In this document: positions 26,301-33,875 of the stretch, piece after piece | Layout of the letters: every line of letters starts with the position of its first letter | Numbering within the stretch: the first letter of the stretch is position 1 | DNA from: Firmicutes bacterium UBA4845 | GTDB lineage: Bacteria; Bacillota; Clostridia; Tissierellales; Sedimentibacteraceae | Length of the DNA stretch: 52,685 nt | Direction of reading: 5' to 3' | Assembly (NCBI GenBank): GCA_002399975.1 | Contig: DHER01000037.1 | Location: forward strand, 1-52,685 | Translations under genes and position numbers: made by a program | The notes under the pieces: model-generated | The model's database searches: none | What the model was told of the DNA's origin: nothing | Seen by the model: the letters and a program-made list of their open reading frames with translations, nothing else

Positions 26301-26939
26301 GGGATGTTCCGGATTCAAAGCTCTGGCCCTGAATTCATTAACAGCGTCCATATCAACTAATTTAGCAAGATCGTCATAATCAATAACTTCGATTTTTTGA
26401 ATTTCGTGAGAAGTCCTAAACCCGTCAAAGAAATGCATAAATGGTACTCTCGCTTTAAGAGCAGACAAGTGTGCAACGCCGCCTAAATCCATAGCTTCCT
26501 GAACACTGCTGGATGCAAGTAGCGCAAAACCAGTCTGTCTTGTAGCCATAACGTCAGAGTGGTCTCCAAATATTGATAATGCATGACCGGCAAGAGCTCT
26601 TGCAGAGACATGAAATACAGCAGGAAGTAATTCTCCCGCTATTTTATACATATTCGGTATCATTAACAATAATCCCTGTGATGCTGTATAAGTTGTTGTA
26701 AGTGCCCCTGCCTGTAAAGAACCGTGAACAGCTCCTGAAGCGCCACCTTCAGATTGCATTTCTACAACCTTGACAGTTTGGCCGAAGATGTTCTTTTTTC
26801 CATGTGCTGCCCATTCGTCTGCAAGTTCAGCCATTGGAGAAGAAGGTGTTATTGGAAATATTGCAGCCACATCTGTAAAAGCATACGATGCATATGCGGC
26901 AGCTGTATTTCCGTCCATGGTTTTCATTACTTTTGACAT
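23370..26939 (-). CDS. nifJ: pyruvate:ferredoxin (flavodoxin) oxidoreductase
   Basis: A single-chain homodimeric enzyme of 1189 residues that oxidises pyruvate to acetyl-CoA and CO2 with ferredoxin as acceptor, the central step of clostridial fermentation. The N-terminus MKTMDGNTAAAYASYAFTDV starts domain I. Ferredoxin-like clusters are CIQCNQCSFVCP and CTGCGNCADICP (near 700-760). The proximal cluster Cys is in GACAGCGET. The thiamine diphosphate site is GDGWAYDIGYGGLDHV to NTGGQSSKS (near 960-1000). GGAGGATATACAA precedes the ATG. It is a single gene with its own promoter. Confidence 0.98.
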   Translation of the reverse strand: MSKVMKTMDGNTAAAYASYAFTDVAAIFPITPSSPMAELADEWAAHGKKNIFGQTVKVVEMQSEGGASGAVHGSLQAGALTTTYTASQGLLLMIPNMYKIAGELLPAVFHVSARALAGHALSIFGDHSDVMATRQTGFALLASSSVQEAMDLGGVAHLSALKARVPFMHFFDGFRTSHEIQKIEVIDYDDLAKLVDMDAVNEFRARALNPEHPVTRGTAQNPDIFFQERESSNKFYEAVPDIVAEYMKEIEKITGREYKPFNYYGAPDAENIIVAMGSVTETAEEVIDYLNAKGEKTGIVIVHLYRPFSSKYFFDVLPRTVKKIAVLDRCKESGSVGEPLYLDVKSLFYGKDNEPVIVGGRYGLGSKDTTPAQIFAVYDNLKKDEPKNGFTIGIVDDITFTSLETSDEVINTSAPGTVRCKFWGLGSDGTVGANKNAIKIIGDHTDMYAQGYFSYDSKKSGGVTVSHLRFGKDPIRSTYLIDEADFISLSQQSYVAKYNVLTGLKKGGTFLLNTIWSKDELEANLPAKYKRYLANNDIGFYVINATEIAQKLGLGNRTNMIMQSAFFKLADVIPVDDAIKYLDEAIVNSYGKKGEAVVDMNKKAVQKGISELVKVEIPESWKNAVDDENANSGLAVPFTEDEKPDFIKNIADVMNRQEGDSLPVSAFEGREDGTFPAGTAAYEKRGIAVDIPKWIPENCIQCNQCSFVCPHAVIRPTLLNKDEKSNAPKSFETVKAIGKGLESLEYRIQISALDCTGCGNCADICPGKKGKKALVMTPIAEEVDTGVTNWKYASEKVTVKDNLMDKNSVKGSQFQKPYFEFSGACAGCGETAYVKTITQLFGDRMMIANATGCSSIWGASAPSTPYTKDSNGKGPSWSNSLFEDNAEYGLGMATAVRHIREGVQLSIDNLLGKDIPQELKEAFNEWVSTKDNGELSGAASKKVVDGLKGFTPNDETAADVKNILDKKDYLEKKSQWIIGGDGWAYDIGYGGLDHVLASGEDVNVLVLDTEVYSNTGGQSSKSTQTSAVAKFAASGKRIKKKDLGMMVATYGYVYVAQVAIGADKNQFLKALKEAESYNGPSLIIGYAPCINHGIKAGMGKTVDREKKAVEAGYWHLYRYNPLLKEEGKNPFTLDSKEPKSSFREFLQGEVRYASLKGSFPEIAEELYAKAEKDAKDRYDGYVKMAEMKY

Positions 26940-27005
26940 TTGTATATCCTCCTATATAATTTATATATGTGTAATCATTATGATTATAATATCCATACAC
27001 AATAA

Positions 27006-27034
27006 ATTATATCCTATAGAATAAATAAATGCAA
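27006..27034 (-). promoter_or_regulatory. promoter of the pyruvate:ferredoxin oxidoreductase gene
   Basis: Minus strand: TTGCAT (27029-27034), a 17-bp spacer and TATAAT (27006-27011), leaving a leader of about 60 bases. Confidence 0.65.
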
Positions 27035-27159
27035 CCACGGATATTCTGTGTAAACGTTTAATTGGTTTATTTATTTTAAAACTTGCAACTTTCCGGTAAT
27101 ATAAATAAAGAAATTTAACATATTACAAATTATTTTTTAATTTGGAGGCTACTAATATA

Positions 27160-28080
27160 CTAGTATCTGGATCTGGCAAGTTTGTGGAATCTCCTGCTAT
27201 ATGTTTCCAAAGAATCATACCCCAATAATTTCTGTCTGTAATTTTTGGCAGCTATTTCAATAATAGCAGAAATATTTCTTCCCGGTCTCACGGGAATCAA
27301 AACTGTAGGAATCTTAACTCCCAGTATTTCTGTATAATCCTCGTCTGTACCAATTCTATCATATTCCTTATTTTCATCCCATTCCTCCAGCTCTATTACA
27401 ATTTCAACAAACTGTTCTAACCTTATAGAACCTACACCGAACAAATGCGTTATGTCGAGTATACCCAAGCCCCTTATTTCCATTAAGTGCTGGGTAAGCT
27501 CCGGGCATGTTGCCTTCAAACCATTCTCAACTTTTTTAATAATAACAGCATCATCGGCAACAAGGCGGTGGCCTCTGTTAATAAGCTCAAGTGAAGTTTC
27601 ACTTTTTCCTATTCCGCTCTTGCCTCTTATTAAAACTCCAACGCCAAATACCTCAAGACACACACCGTGAATAGTAGTTTCTTCAGCTAATTCTTCTTCT
27701 AAGAAATTAATAAGTACATTAACCAATTTATCGGTTTTTTGATTTGAAGTAAAAACAGGCCTCTTATATTTTTTGGCATAATAAATCAAATCTTTATCAA
27801 TTGCTACTTCGTTTGCCAATATAAGTGCAGGTATGGGAAAGCTGAAAAACTTATCCAATCTCTGCTTTTTAGTATTTTCGTCTAACGTTTTCATATAAAA
27901 CATTTCTGTTTTGCCCATTACTTGGACTCTTTCAAATGAAAATCTGTCAAAATAACCTGCCAGCTGAAGTCCGGGTCTTATTATTTCAGGTGTATAAATC
28001 CTGGACTGCTCATCCTCAGGATAATAAACAGACTCTAAATCCATATAGTTTACTAAATCCTCAAGTTTTACATACTGCAT
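27160..28080 (-). CDS. hprK: HPr kinase/phosphorylase
   Basis: HprK (306 residues) phosphorylates and dephosphorylates HPr on Ser46 and so controls carbon catabolite repression in Firmicutes. The sequence shows the N-terminal RPGLQLAGYFDRF, the catalytic His138 in IHGVCLEVFG, the P-loop GKSGIGKS (153-160), the signature LADDAVI-like VADDAVIIKK, LDITHLFGVG and the C-terminal PVRPGRNISAIIEIAAKN. I choose the ATG at 28080, which matches the family N-terminus. A longer frame of ten residues upstream contains the binding site (GAGG). It follows uvrC. Confidence 0.96.
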   Translation of the reverse strand: MQYVKLEDLVNYMDLESVYYPEDEQSRIYTPEIIRPGLQLAGYFDRFSFERVQVMGKTEMFYMKTLDENTKKQRLDKFFSFPIPALILANEVAIDKDLIYYAKKYKRPVFTSNQKTDKLVNVLINFLEEELAEETTIHGVCLEVFGVGVLIRGKSGIGKSETSLELINRGHRLVADDAVIIKKVENGLKATCPELTQHLMEIRGLGILDITHLFGVGSIRLEQFVEIVIELEEWDENKEYDRIGTDEDYTEILGVKIPTVLIPVRPGRNISAIIEIAAKNYRQKLLGYDSLETYSRRFHKLARSRY

Positions 28081-28120
28081 GTTATTACCATCCTCTATGT
28101 TAATTATCAATTAAATCAAT

Positions 28121-29956
28121 TTAATTATTATGAAAATAAGCAAATACCGATTTGGCAGCTTTTACATTCATTCCCTTAACTTTTGAAAGTTCTTCAATAC
28201 TTTTGGTTTTAATATTTTCAACAGAGCCAAAAAATTTAAGCAAATTAAGCTTTCTTTTCTCTCCGATATTTTCAATATTATCTAATTCTGATTTGAACAA
28301 AGTTTTATCTCTTAAATTTCGATGATATTCAATTGCAAACCTGTGAGCTTCCTCCTGAATTTTATAAATTAATCGATATACTCTGTCTGTTTTTTTAAAT
28401 TCTATTTCTTCATTTCGATAAATCAAGCCTCTTGTTGTATGCTTGTCATCCTTTATCATTCCACATACGGGTATATTTAATCCATAATTGTAAATAACTT
28501 CTTCTGCAATATTGGTTTGTCCCTTTCCGCCGTCAATTAATATTAAATTCGGCATTTTATTGAATCCTTTCATGTCATCATGTCCGAGACCTCTGTTAAT
28601 GCGTCTTTCAAGTACCTCTTCCATGCTTTTATAATCATCCGGACCTTTTACGGTCTTAATTCTAAAACGCCTATAGTTGCTTTTTTCCGGTATGCCTCTT
28701 TCAAAAACAACCATAGAACCTACAGATTCAATTCCTTGAATATTTGAAATATCGTAAGCTTCAATTCTCATAGGTACTTCATTAAGCTTTAGTAGATCTT
28801 TTAGTTCTTCTACAGCCTGCATGCTTTCATTCAAGTTTTTCTTAATTCTCTGACTTCCTTTTTCCAATATTTCAACAGCATTTTTCTTTATCATTTTAAT
28901 CAGCATGCTTTTGTCTCCCTTTAAAGGGATTTTAACAGAAACTTTATTGCCTCTTTTTTCGGACAGCAGTTTTTCAAAGACTTCCCTATCTTCAATAACA
29001 GTCTCAATATATATCTCTTTAGGAATATATACTGTACCTGTATAAAATTGCGATAAAAAAGAGCTTAAAATTCTTTCACGAGTTTCATTTTCTATATTAG
29101 TAAGAAGATAATGTTCTCTGCCCATAATTTTGCCTCCGCGTATAAAGAAAATTTCAACACATGCTTCCTCTGTGCCTATGGCGCATCCAATAACATCCTG
29201 ATCTATTTTTGTATTGGCAGATACGATTTTTTGTTTTTCAGATATAACCTCCAGTGCTTTTATCTGATCCCTGTACTTTGCTGCCACCTCAAAATTAAGG
29301 GTTTCCGATGCCACCTGCATTTTTTCCTTAAGTGACTTGATCAGTTCTTCTTCACCGCCGTTTAAAAAACTTATTGCCTTATTTGCTTCTTCTCTATACT
29401 CCTTTTGGTCAACATTGCCCATACATGGTGCATTGCACTTGTTAATATGATAATTTAGGCAGGGTCTTCTATTCTTCCTTGTGCCGTCTAATTTTAAAGA
29501 ACACTTTCTCAGCTTGTACAAGTCGCCTATAATATCAATAATTTCATTTACCGCATACGCACTTGGATAAGGTCCAAAATATTTTGCGCCATCCCTTTTT
29601 ACTTTTCTCACCTTATAAATTCTCGGATATTTCTCCTGAACAGATATTTTTATATAAGGATACTGCTTGTCATCTCTTAAAAGAGTATTATATTTAGGCC
29701 TGTATTTCTTGATTAAATTTGCTTCAAGAATAAGTGCCTCAACTTCATTGTCTACAATTATATATTCAAATTCTACAATATTTCTTACCATTGCCTGTAT
29801 TTTGGGAGTATGGTTCTTTGACTGAAAGTATTGTTTCACTCTCTTTTTTAAGTTTTTTGCCTTACCAACATATATAATTCCGCCAAAGCTGTCTTTCATT
29901 TGATAAACTCCGGGGCTGTCAGGCATCTTCTTTAATTCTTCTTGTATATCAAACAT
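28121..29956 (-). CDS. uvrC: excinuclease ABC subunit C
   Basis: UvrC (611 residues) makes both incisions in nucleotide excision repair. It has a GIY-YIG domain (GVYQMKD near 16, IYVGKAKNLKKRVKQYF near 28-44), Cys residues of the internal cluster (CSLK, CLNYHINKCNAPC), a UVR motif that binds UvrB (NFEVAAKYRDQIKALE), an RNase H-like domain (AYDISNIQGIESVGSMVVFE, LILIDGGKGQ) and a C-terminal helix-hairpin-helix pair. The start at 29956 follows AAGGGGACGGTT. An extended -10 promoter (TGG-TATAAT, 29999-30007) lies upstream, before the longer frame, which argues against the upstream start. Confidence 0.96.
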   Translation of the reverse strand: MFDIQEELKKMPDSPGVYQMKDSFGGIIYVGKAKNLKKRVKQYFQSKNHTPKIQAMVRNIVEFEYIIVDNEVEALILEANLIKKYRPKYNTLLRDDKQYPYIKISVQEKYPRIYKVRKVKRDGAKYFGPYPSAYAVNEIIDIIGDLYKLRKCSLKLDGTRKNRRPCLNYHINKCNAPCMGNVDQKEYREEANKAISFLNGGEEELIKSLKEKMQVASETLNFEVAAKYRDQIKALEVISEKQKIVSANTKIDQDVIGCAIGTEEACVEIFFIRGGKIMGREHYLLTNIENETRERILSSFLSQFYTGTVYIPKEIYIETVIEDREVFEKLLSEKRGNKVSVKIPLKGDKSMLIKMIKKNAVEILEKGSQRIKKNLNESMQAVEELKDLLKLNEVPMRIEAYDISNIQGIESVGSMVVFERGIPEKSNYRRFRIKTVKGPDDYKSMEEVLERRINRGLGHDDMKGFNKMPNLILIDGGKGQTNIAEEVIYNYGLNIPVCGMIKDDKHTTRGLIYRNEEIEFKKTDRVYRLIYKIQEEAHRFAIEYHRNLRDKTLFKSELDNIENIGEKRKLNLLKFFGSVENIKTKSIEELSKVKGMNVKAAKSVFAYFHNN

Positions 29957-30124
29957 AACCGTCCCCTTAATAAAGCTACACAATGTATAATAATATATAT
30001 TATACCACGATTGCCTTAATATTAACATAATATTAGCTTAAATTTGTATTAATTATGAAAATCTTTATTGTAGAATCCATCTAATTTTGCAGACAAAGAA
30101 AATAATAAATTTCAGCAAAAAATT

Positions 30125-30149
30125 TAAAAAGGGAACCACTGTTCCCTCT
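30125..30149 (-). terminator. terminator of the class II ribonucleotide reductase gene
   Basis: Stem GGGAAC/GTTCCC with a four-base loop, followed on the minus strand by TTTTTAAATT, about 35 bases after the stop. Confidence 0.8.
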
Positions 30150-30184
30150 TATTGATCTACCTTCAATTTTAAATCAGATTAAAC

Positions 30185-32539
30185 CTATCTTACCGGGCAG
30201 ATTCCTGTTTCACAGCCATCAGTTCCCACATCTAATTCCTCCTCATGCACTTCATACTTACTCAACAACGACGGAATAAAAGGTTTCATTTCACTATGAA
30301 GTTTCTCATATTCTTCCTCGGTAATTGATTCATATGGCATCAACTGATAAAAGTTGTCATCAAGAGATAAAAATGTAAGTGCCACAATGTCGTCCCAGTT
30401 GTCCCAAACCCACTGTTCAACCTGTTCCCATTCACTGTCCCTTACATGGACAGTAATAGAACAGTTATGATCAACATAATTTCCCATGAATAATTTATAA
30501 TTTTCAAGCTGTTCTATTGCACTTACATCATACTTTGTTTTTCCTTCTGGAGCCTTTACAGGGAATTCAATAACCTTAGTTGTACAGGTCTTCATTTCCT
30601 GCCCAACTTCCGGATATATTTTATATCCCAACTCTTCACAAACCTTAACTAATGGGTCATGGCTGTTAATTCTTACTCTTCTTAAATAATACGGTGAATG
30701 CGAATAATGCACTCCGCTTGAAACTCCTGGCAGCTGGGACAATGTTCCTTCAGGTTTAATTGTTGTAACAAGAATAGGTTCACTTTCGCCTATTTCATCT
30801 GCATAGCGACAAGATTCATTTTTTGCCGCATCTCTTAATTTTCTTAAAAGCTCAGCTTGTTGATCTTTGTCCAAGCCTGTAGCATTAACCATGTCCTGCC
30901 ATCCTGTCAGAGAACATCCGGTAATTTTATCTCTTTGCTGTACTCTGTCCCATTGAGAAAGCTCAAGTTCTACACATGTCATTCTGTAAGCAGCTCTTGC
31001 GGACAAGCGCTGTGCATTAAGCAATGCTTTTTCATCCAAATTGCCGTCTTCGCTAACAAATGAATAAACATTCACAGTAGTCAAGTTGCACAATCCCTTA
31101 TCGTCCAAAAGTACTTCTCCGCAGGGATTAACTCCGTTCATATTGGGCCTTCTCCTGCTTCCTGCAACTTCATTTACCCAGCCGGGCTCTCCTGAATAAC
31201 GCATTTGCTCCAGCTGCCATTTTAACTGTTCCCTTGTAGGTTTTTTTCTATAATAAATTGAATTGTTACTCATTGAGCGATGGACTATATCTTTATCAAC
31301 AATCCACTGGCCGTCTATATTTTTATAAAGTTTGCTCTTAGCTTCGATGCAGTCTGTATCGTCATAATCTATGAGCATTATTTCCGCCGTTCTTCTTACT
31401 CCGCCCACAACTACATTTTCACCTATAATATTGGCTATATCAAGGCAATCTATAGGCTTAAGCTTGAAGCGCTCTTTTCCCTCAATTGTACTGCGCTTCT
31501 TGATTACTCCGTCAATTTTTGTAAACATGTTCTTCATGCTTGAGTGTCCGCTGGCAGTTCCGCCGAAAGTCTTAAGAACCTCACCTTTGGGTCTTACATT
31601 GTTATAATTTATAATAATAGTGCTGATATTCCTGTATTCGCTGCTATCTATGAATTCTAAGAAATGATCAAGAGCCTGAACCCAGCCTTCCTTACTGTCA
31701 CCGACAATTATTCTGACCGTATTATTATTGCTGAATTCGATTCCTGTATTATCCTCTCGCTTGGATTTTTCAACAGGAGTATAAGCCTCATGAATTATTT
31801 TGTAATTTCCCCTGACTTTGGGCAGCTGTGAAACATCATCTCTCAATATTCTTACGCCAACACCCGATCCTATCATTAACAAATAGAATAAATCCCTGAA
31901 AGCATGGAAATCATTTATTATTTCAAATGCGCAGTTAAAATTTGCCATAGGATAGTTGTATGAAACCGGTGTGCCTCCAACCCAAAATGTTCTTCCTGAT
32001 AAAAACTGCCTTAAATTAAATATATTATCATACAGCTGTTCCGCCTCTTCCTTTTTCGTTGGAACTAAGCTGCAATTATATTCTACAGCTCTCCTCACGG
32101 TTTCCCACCAATACTCCCTTCTTCTTTCCTCAGGAAGCCACCTGGAATATGTTCTGTAATATACGAAATTTCCCAATTGATTCATCGGAGCTCCAATGTG
32201 CTTATACCTGCTTATAAACTCTTCACTAAGAAGTTTGTAGTCTTTTCTTTTTCTTGAATCCCTGGACTTATCCCTTTCATACCTATATAGTATGTACCTC
32301 TTGGCAACATCTTTCCTTTTGGTATCCATAAGTTCATTTTCAACCATATCCTGCACAACTTCAACAGGTATGGGAAAATCTTTATGCTCAAACTCCTCCT
32401 GTATTTTAAGGCTTACTTCCCTGGCTAACTCTTCATTAACACCATCTTTTGTTTCCTTCATCGCTTTGATAATTGCATTAGTAATTTTCTCCCCGTTAAA
32501 GTCTACAAAATTTCCGGTTCGTTTTAATATTTTTATCAT
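30185..32539 (-). CDS. adenosylcobalamin-dependent ribonucleoside-triphosphate reductase (monomeric class II)
   Basis: An oxygen-independent reductase of 784 residues that makes dNTPs from NTPs using coenzyme B12. The body resembles the monomeric Lactobacillus leichmannii enzyme. Visible are the N-terminal ATP-cone-like region (ILKRTGNFVDFNGEKITNAI, about 1-95), an active-site Cys in GVNPCGEVLL, TTIKPEGTLSQLPGVSSG, and the C-terminal redox pair CETGICP at the very end. The ATP cone is an allosteric domain that senses ATP/dATP. The start at 32539 follows AAAGGGATT. A longer frame would begin upstream of that site. Two NrdR boxes overlap the promoter. Confidence 0.93.
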   Translation of the reverse strand: MIKILKRTGNFVDFNGEKITNAIIKAMKETKDGVNEELAREVSLKIQEEFEHKDFPIPVEVVQDMVENELMDTKRKDVAKRYILYRYERDKSRDSRKRKDYKLLSEEFISRYKHIGAPMNQLGNFVYYRTYSRWLPEERRREYWWETVRRAVEYNCSLVPTKKEEAEQLYDNIFNLRQFLSGRTFWVGGTPVSYNYPMANFNCAFEIINDFHAFRDLFYLLMIGSGVGVRILRDDVSQLPKVRGNYKIIHEAYTPVEKSKREDNTGIEFSNNNTVRIIVGDSKEGWVQALDHFLEFIDSSEYRNISTIIINYNNVRPKGEVLKTFGGTASGHSSMKNMFTKIDGVIKKRSTIEGKERFKLKPIDCLDIANIIGENVVVGGVRRTAEIMLIDYDDTDCIEAKSKLYKNIDGQWIVDKDIVHRSMSNNSIYYRKKPTREQLKWQLEQMRYSGEPGWVNEVAGSRRRPNMNGVNPCGEVLLDDKGLCNLTTVNVYSFVSEDGNLDEKALLNAQRLSARAAYRMTCVELELSQWDRVQQRDKITGCSLTGWQDMVNATGLDKDQQAELLRKLRDAAKNESCRYADEIGESEPILVTTIKPEGTLSQLPGVSSGVHYSHSPYYLRRVRINSHDPLVKVCEELGYKIYPEVGQEMKTCTTKVIEFPVKAPEGKTKYDVSAIEQLENYKLFMGNYVDHNCSITVHVRDSEWEQVEQWVWDNWDDIVALTFLSLDDNFYQLMPYESITEEEYEKLHSEMKPFIPSLLSKYEVHEEELDVGTDGCETGICPVR

Positions 32540-32574
32540 AATCCCTTTCTCCCTTGTCCATTGTCTATGTAACG

Positions 32575-32632
32575 ATACTATATATTGTATCATTAGGCAT
32601 TAAATTTGTCAATATAACACTATATATAGTCT
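32575..32632 (-). promoter_or_regulatory. NrdR-box pair over a sigma-A promoter for the ribonucleotide reductase
   Basis: Minus strand promoter TTGACA (32607-32612), a 17-bp spacer, TACAAT (32584-32589). Two 16-bp boxes matching the NrdR consensus acaCwAtATaTwGtgt flank it: 32575-32590 (over the -10) and 32617-32632 (upstream of the -35). Their starts are 42 bp apart, four helical turns. The rest of the 331-bp gap (32540-32870) holds no gene. Confidence 0.85.
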
Positions 32633-32841
32633 ATGCCCTGCAAAATACACATTCCTAAAAATTCAAGGGAATTTTTCTTCGGGAGGAAAAAATATATATT
32701 GAAATATCAATTAAAATTACATTTCCTAATAAATCTTAACAATTTTTTATATCAATAATTGCAGAATTTTCAGCAAGCTAAGCTCACAGTTAATTTTATT
32801 ATTATATCATTTATGCTTAAGAATAGGTATTACAATAAATT

Positions 32842-32865
32842 AAAAACTTGAATTTCATCAAGAAC
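32842..32865 (-). terminator. weak terminator of the isocitrate dehydrogenase operon
   Basis: Short stem CTTGA/TCAAG with a six-base loop, followed on the minus strand by TTTTTAA, just after the stop codon. Confidence 0.5.
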
Positions 32866-32870
32866 TTATA

Positions 32871-33875
32871 TTACATTTCCTTAATTATTTCATTTTTAAA
32901 TTCTGTCGTGGTTAAGCATCCGCCAATATCTTTCGTGTGAAGTTCTTTATTCTTTAAGACCCTTATAAGAGCATTTTCTATCTTCACGGCGGCATTTTCT
33001 TCATTCAGATATTTAAGCATCATAATCCCTGATAATATAGCCGCTGTGGGATTTGCAATGTTTTGCCCCGCAATATCAGGCGCAGAACCATGGACAGGTT
33101 CAAATATTGCCGCTTCATCTCCTATATTGGCACTTGGAGCCATTCCCAGTCCGCCGATTAATCCTGCAGCCAAATCTGATAATATATCTCCGTACATGTT
33201 CGGAGCCACAATTACCTGATAATCATAAGGCTTCATAACAAGTTTCATAGCCATGGCATCTACAATTACATCTTCAAATCGGATATCCGGATAATTTGCC
33301 GCAACCCTGTTTCCCGATTCTAAAAACAACCCATCTGTCAATTTCATAATATTAGCCTTATGAGTAAGTGTAACCTTGTTTCTTTTTTCTTTTTGTGCAA
33401 GCTTAAAGGCAAATTTTGCTATTCTCTCGCTCGCCTCTCTCGTTATAACTTTTATACTTTCCGCCGCATCCTTTGTCACCATGTGCTCAATGCCCCGGTA
33501 AAGGTCCTCACTGTTTTCCCTGACAATGACCAAGTCCAGGTTTTTATAAATAGAATCTATACCTTCATAAGATTTCACAGGTCTTACGTTACCGTACAAA
33601 TTAAATTTCTGTCTGAGCTGAACATTGATACTTCTGAATCCTTTGCCTACAGGTGTGGTTATTGGTCCCTTCAGGGCGACTTTATTTTTTTTAATACTCT
33701 TTATTGTTTCCTCCGGTAGAAGCTGTCCGCACTTCTCATACGCCTTATAACCTGCAGAAGCTTCTTCCCATTCAATATTACCTGTGGCTGCATCTATTAT
33801 TTCTTTAGCAGCATACATTATTTCTAAACCTATTCCATCCCCTGGAATCAGTGTGATTTTTATTTTTCTTTTCAT
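32871..33875 (-). CDS. NAD-type isocitrate dehydrogenase
   Basis: A beta-decarboxylating dehydrogenase of 334 residues. ITLIPGDGIG is the family start. LKGPITTPVGKGFRSINVQLRQKFNLYGNVRP-type residues (Ser in RSINV, the Arg triad) and IVRENSEDLYRGIEH mark an isocitrate rather than isopropylmalate enzyme, and the small size suits NAD use. The metal ligands are in the VDAMAMKLV and NMYGDILSDLAAG motifs. It would oxidise isocitrate to 2-oxoglutarate. It overlaps the aconitase gene by four bases (ATGA), and the operon context with citrate synthase supports the substrate. Isopropylmalate or homoisocitrate remain alternatives. Confidence 0.88.
   Translation of the reverse strand: MKRKIKITLIPGDGIGLEIMYAAKEIIDAATGNIEWEEASAGYKAYEKCGQLLPEETIKSIKKNKVALKGPITTPVGKGFRSINVQLRQKFNLYGNVRPVKSYEGIDSIYKNLDLVIVRENSEDLYRGIEHMVTKDAAESIKVITREASERIAKFAFKLAQKEKRNKVTLTHKANIMKLTDGLFLESGNRVAANYPDIRFEDVIVDAMAMKLVMKPYDYQVIVAPNMYGDILSDLAAGLIGGLGMAPSANIGDEAAIFEPVHGSAPDIAGQNIANPTAAILSGIMMLKYLNEENAAVKIENALIRVLKNKELHTKDIGGCLTTTEFKNEIIKEM

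Noticed and set aside
26970..26995. PerR/Fur-like inverted repeat upstream of the pyruvate:ferredoxin oxidoreductase gene (AATCAT-T-ATGATT).
   Set aside because: It matches the PerR and Fur consensus at too few positions. Such AT-rich palindromes are expected by chance here.
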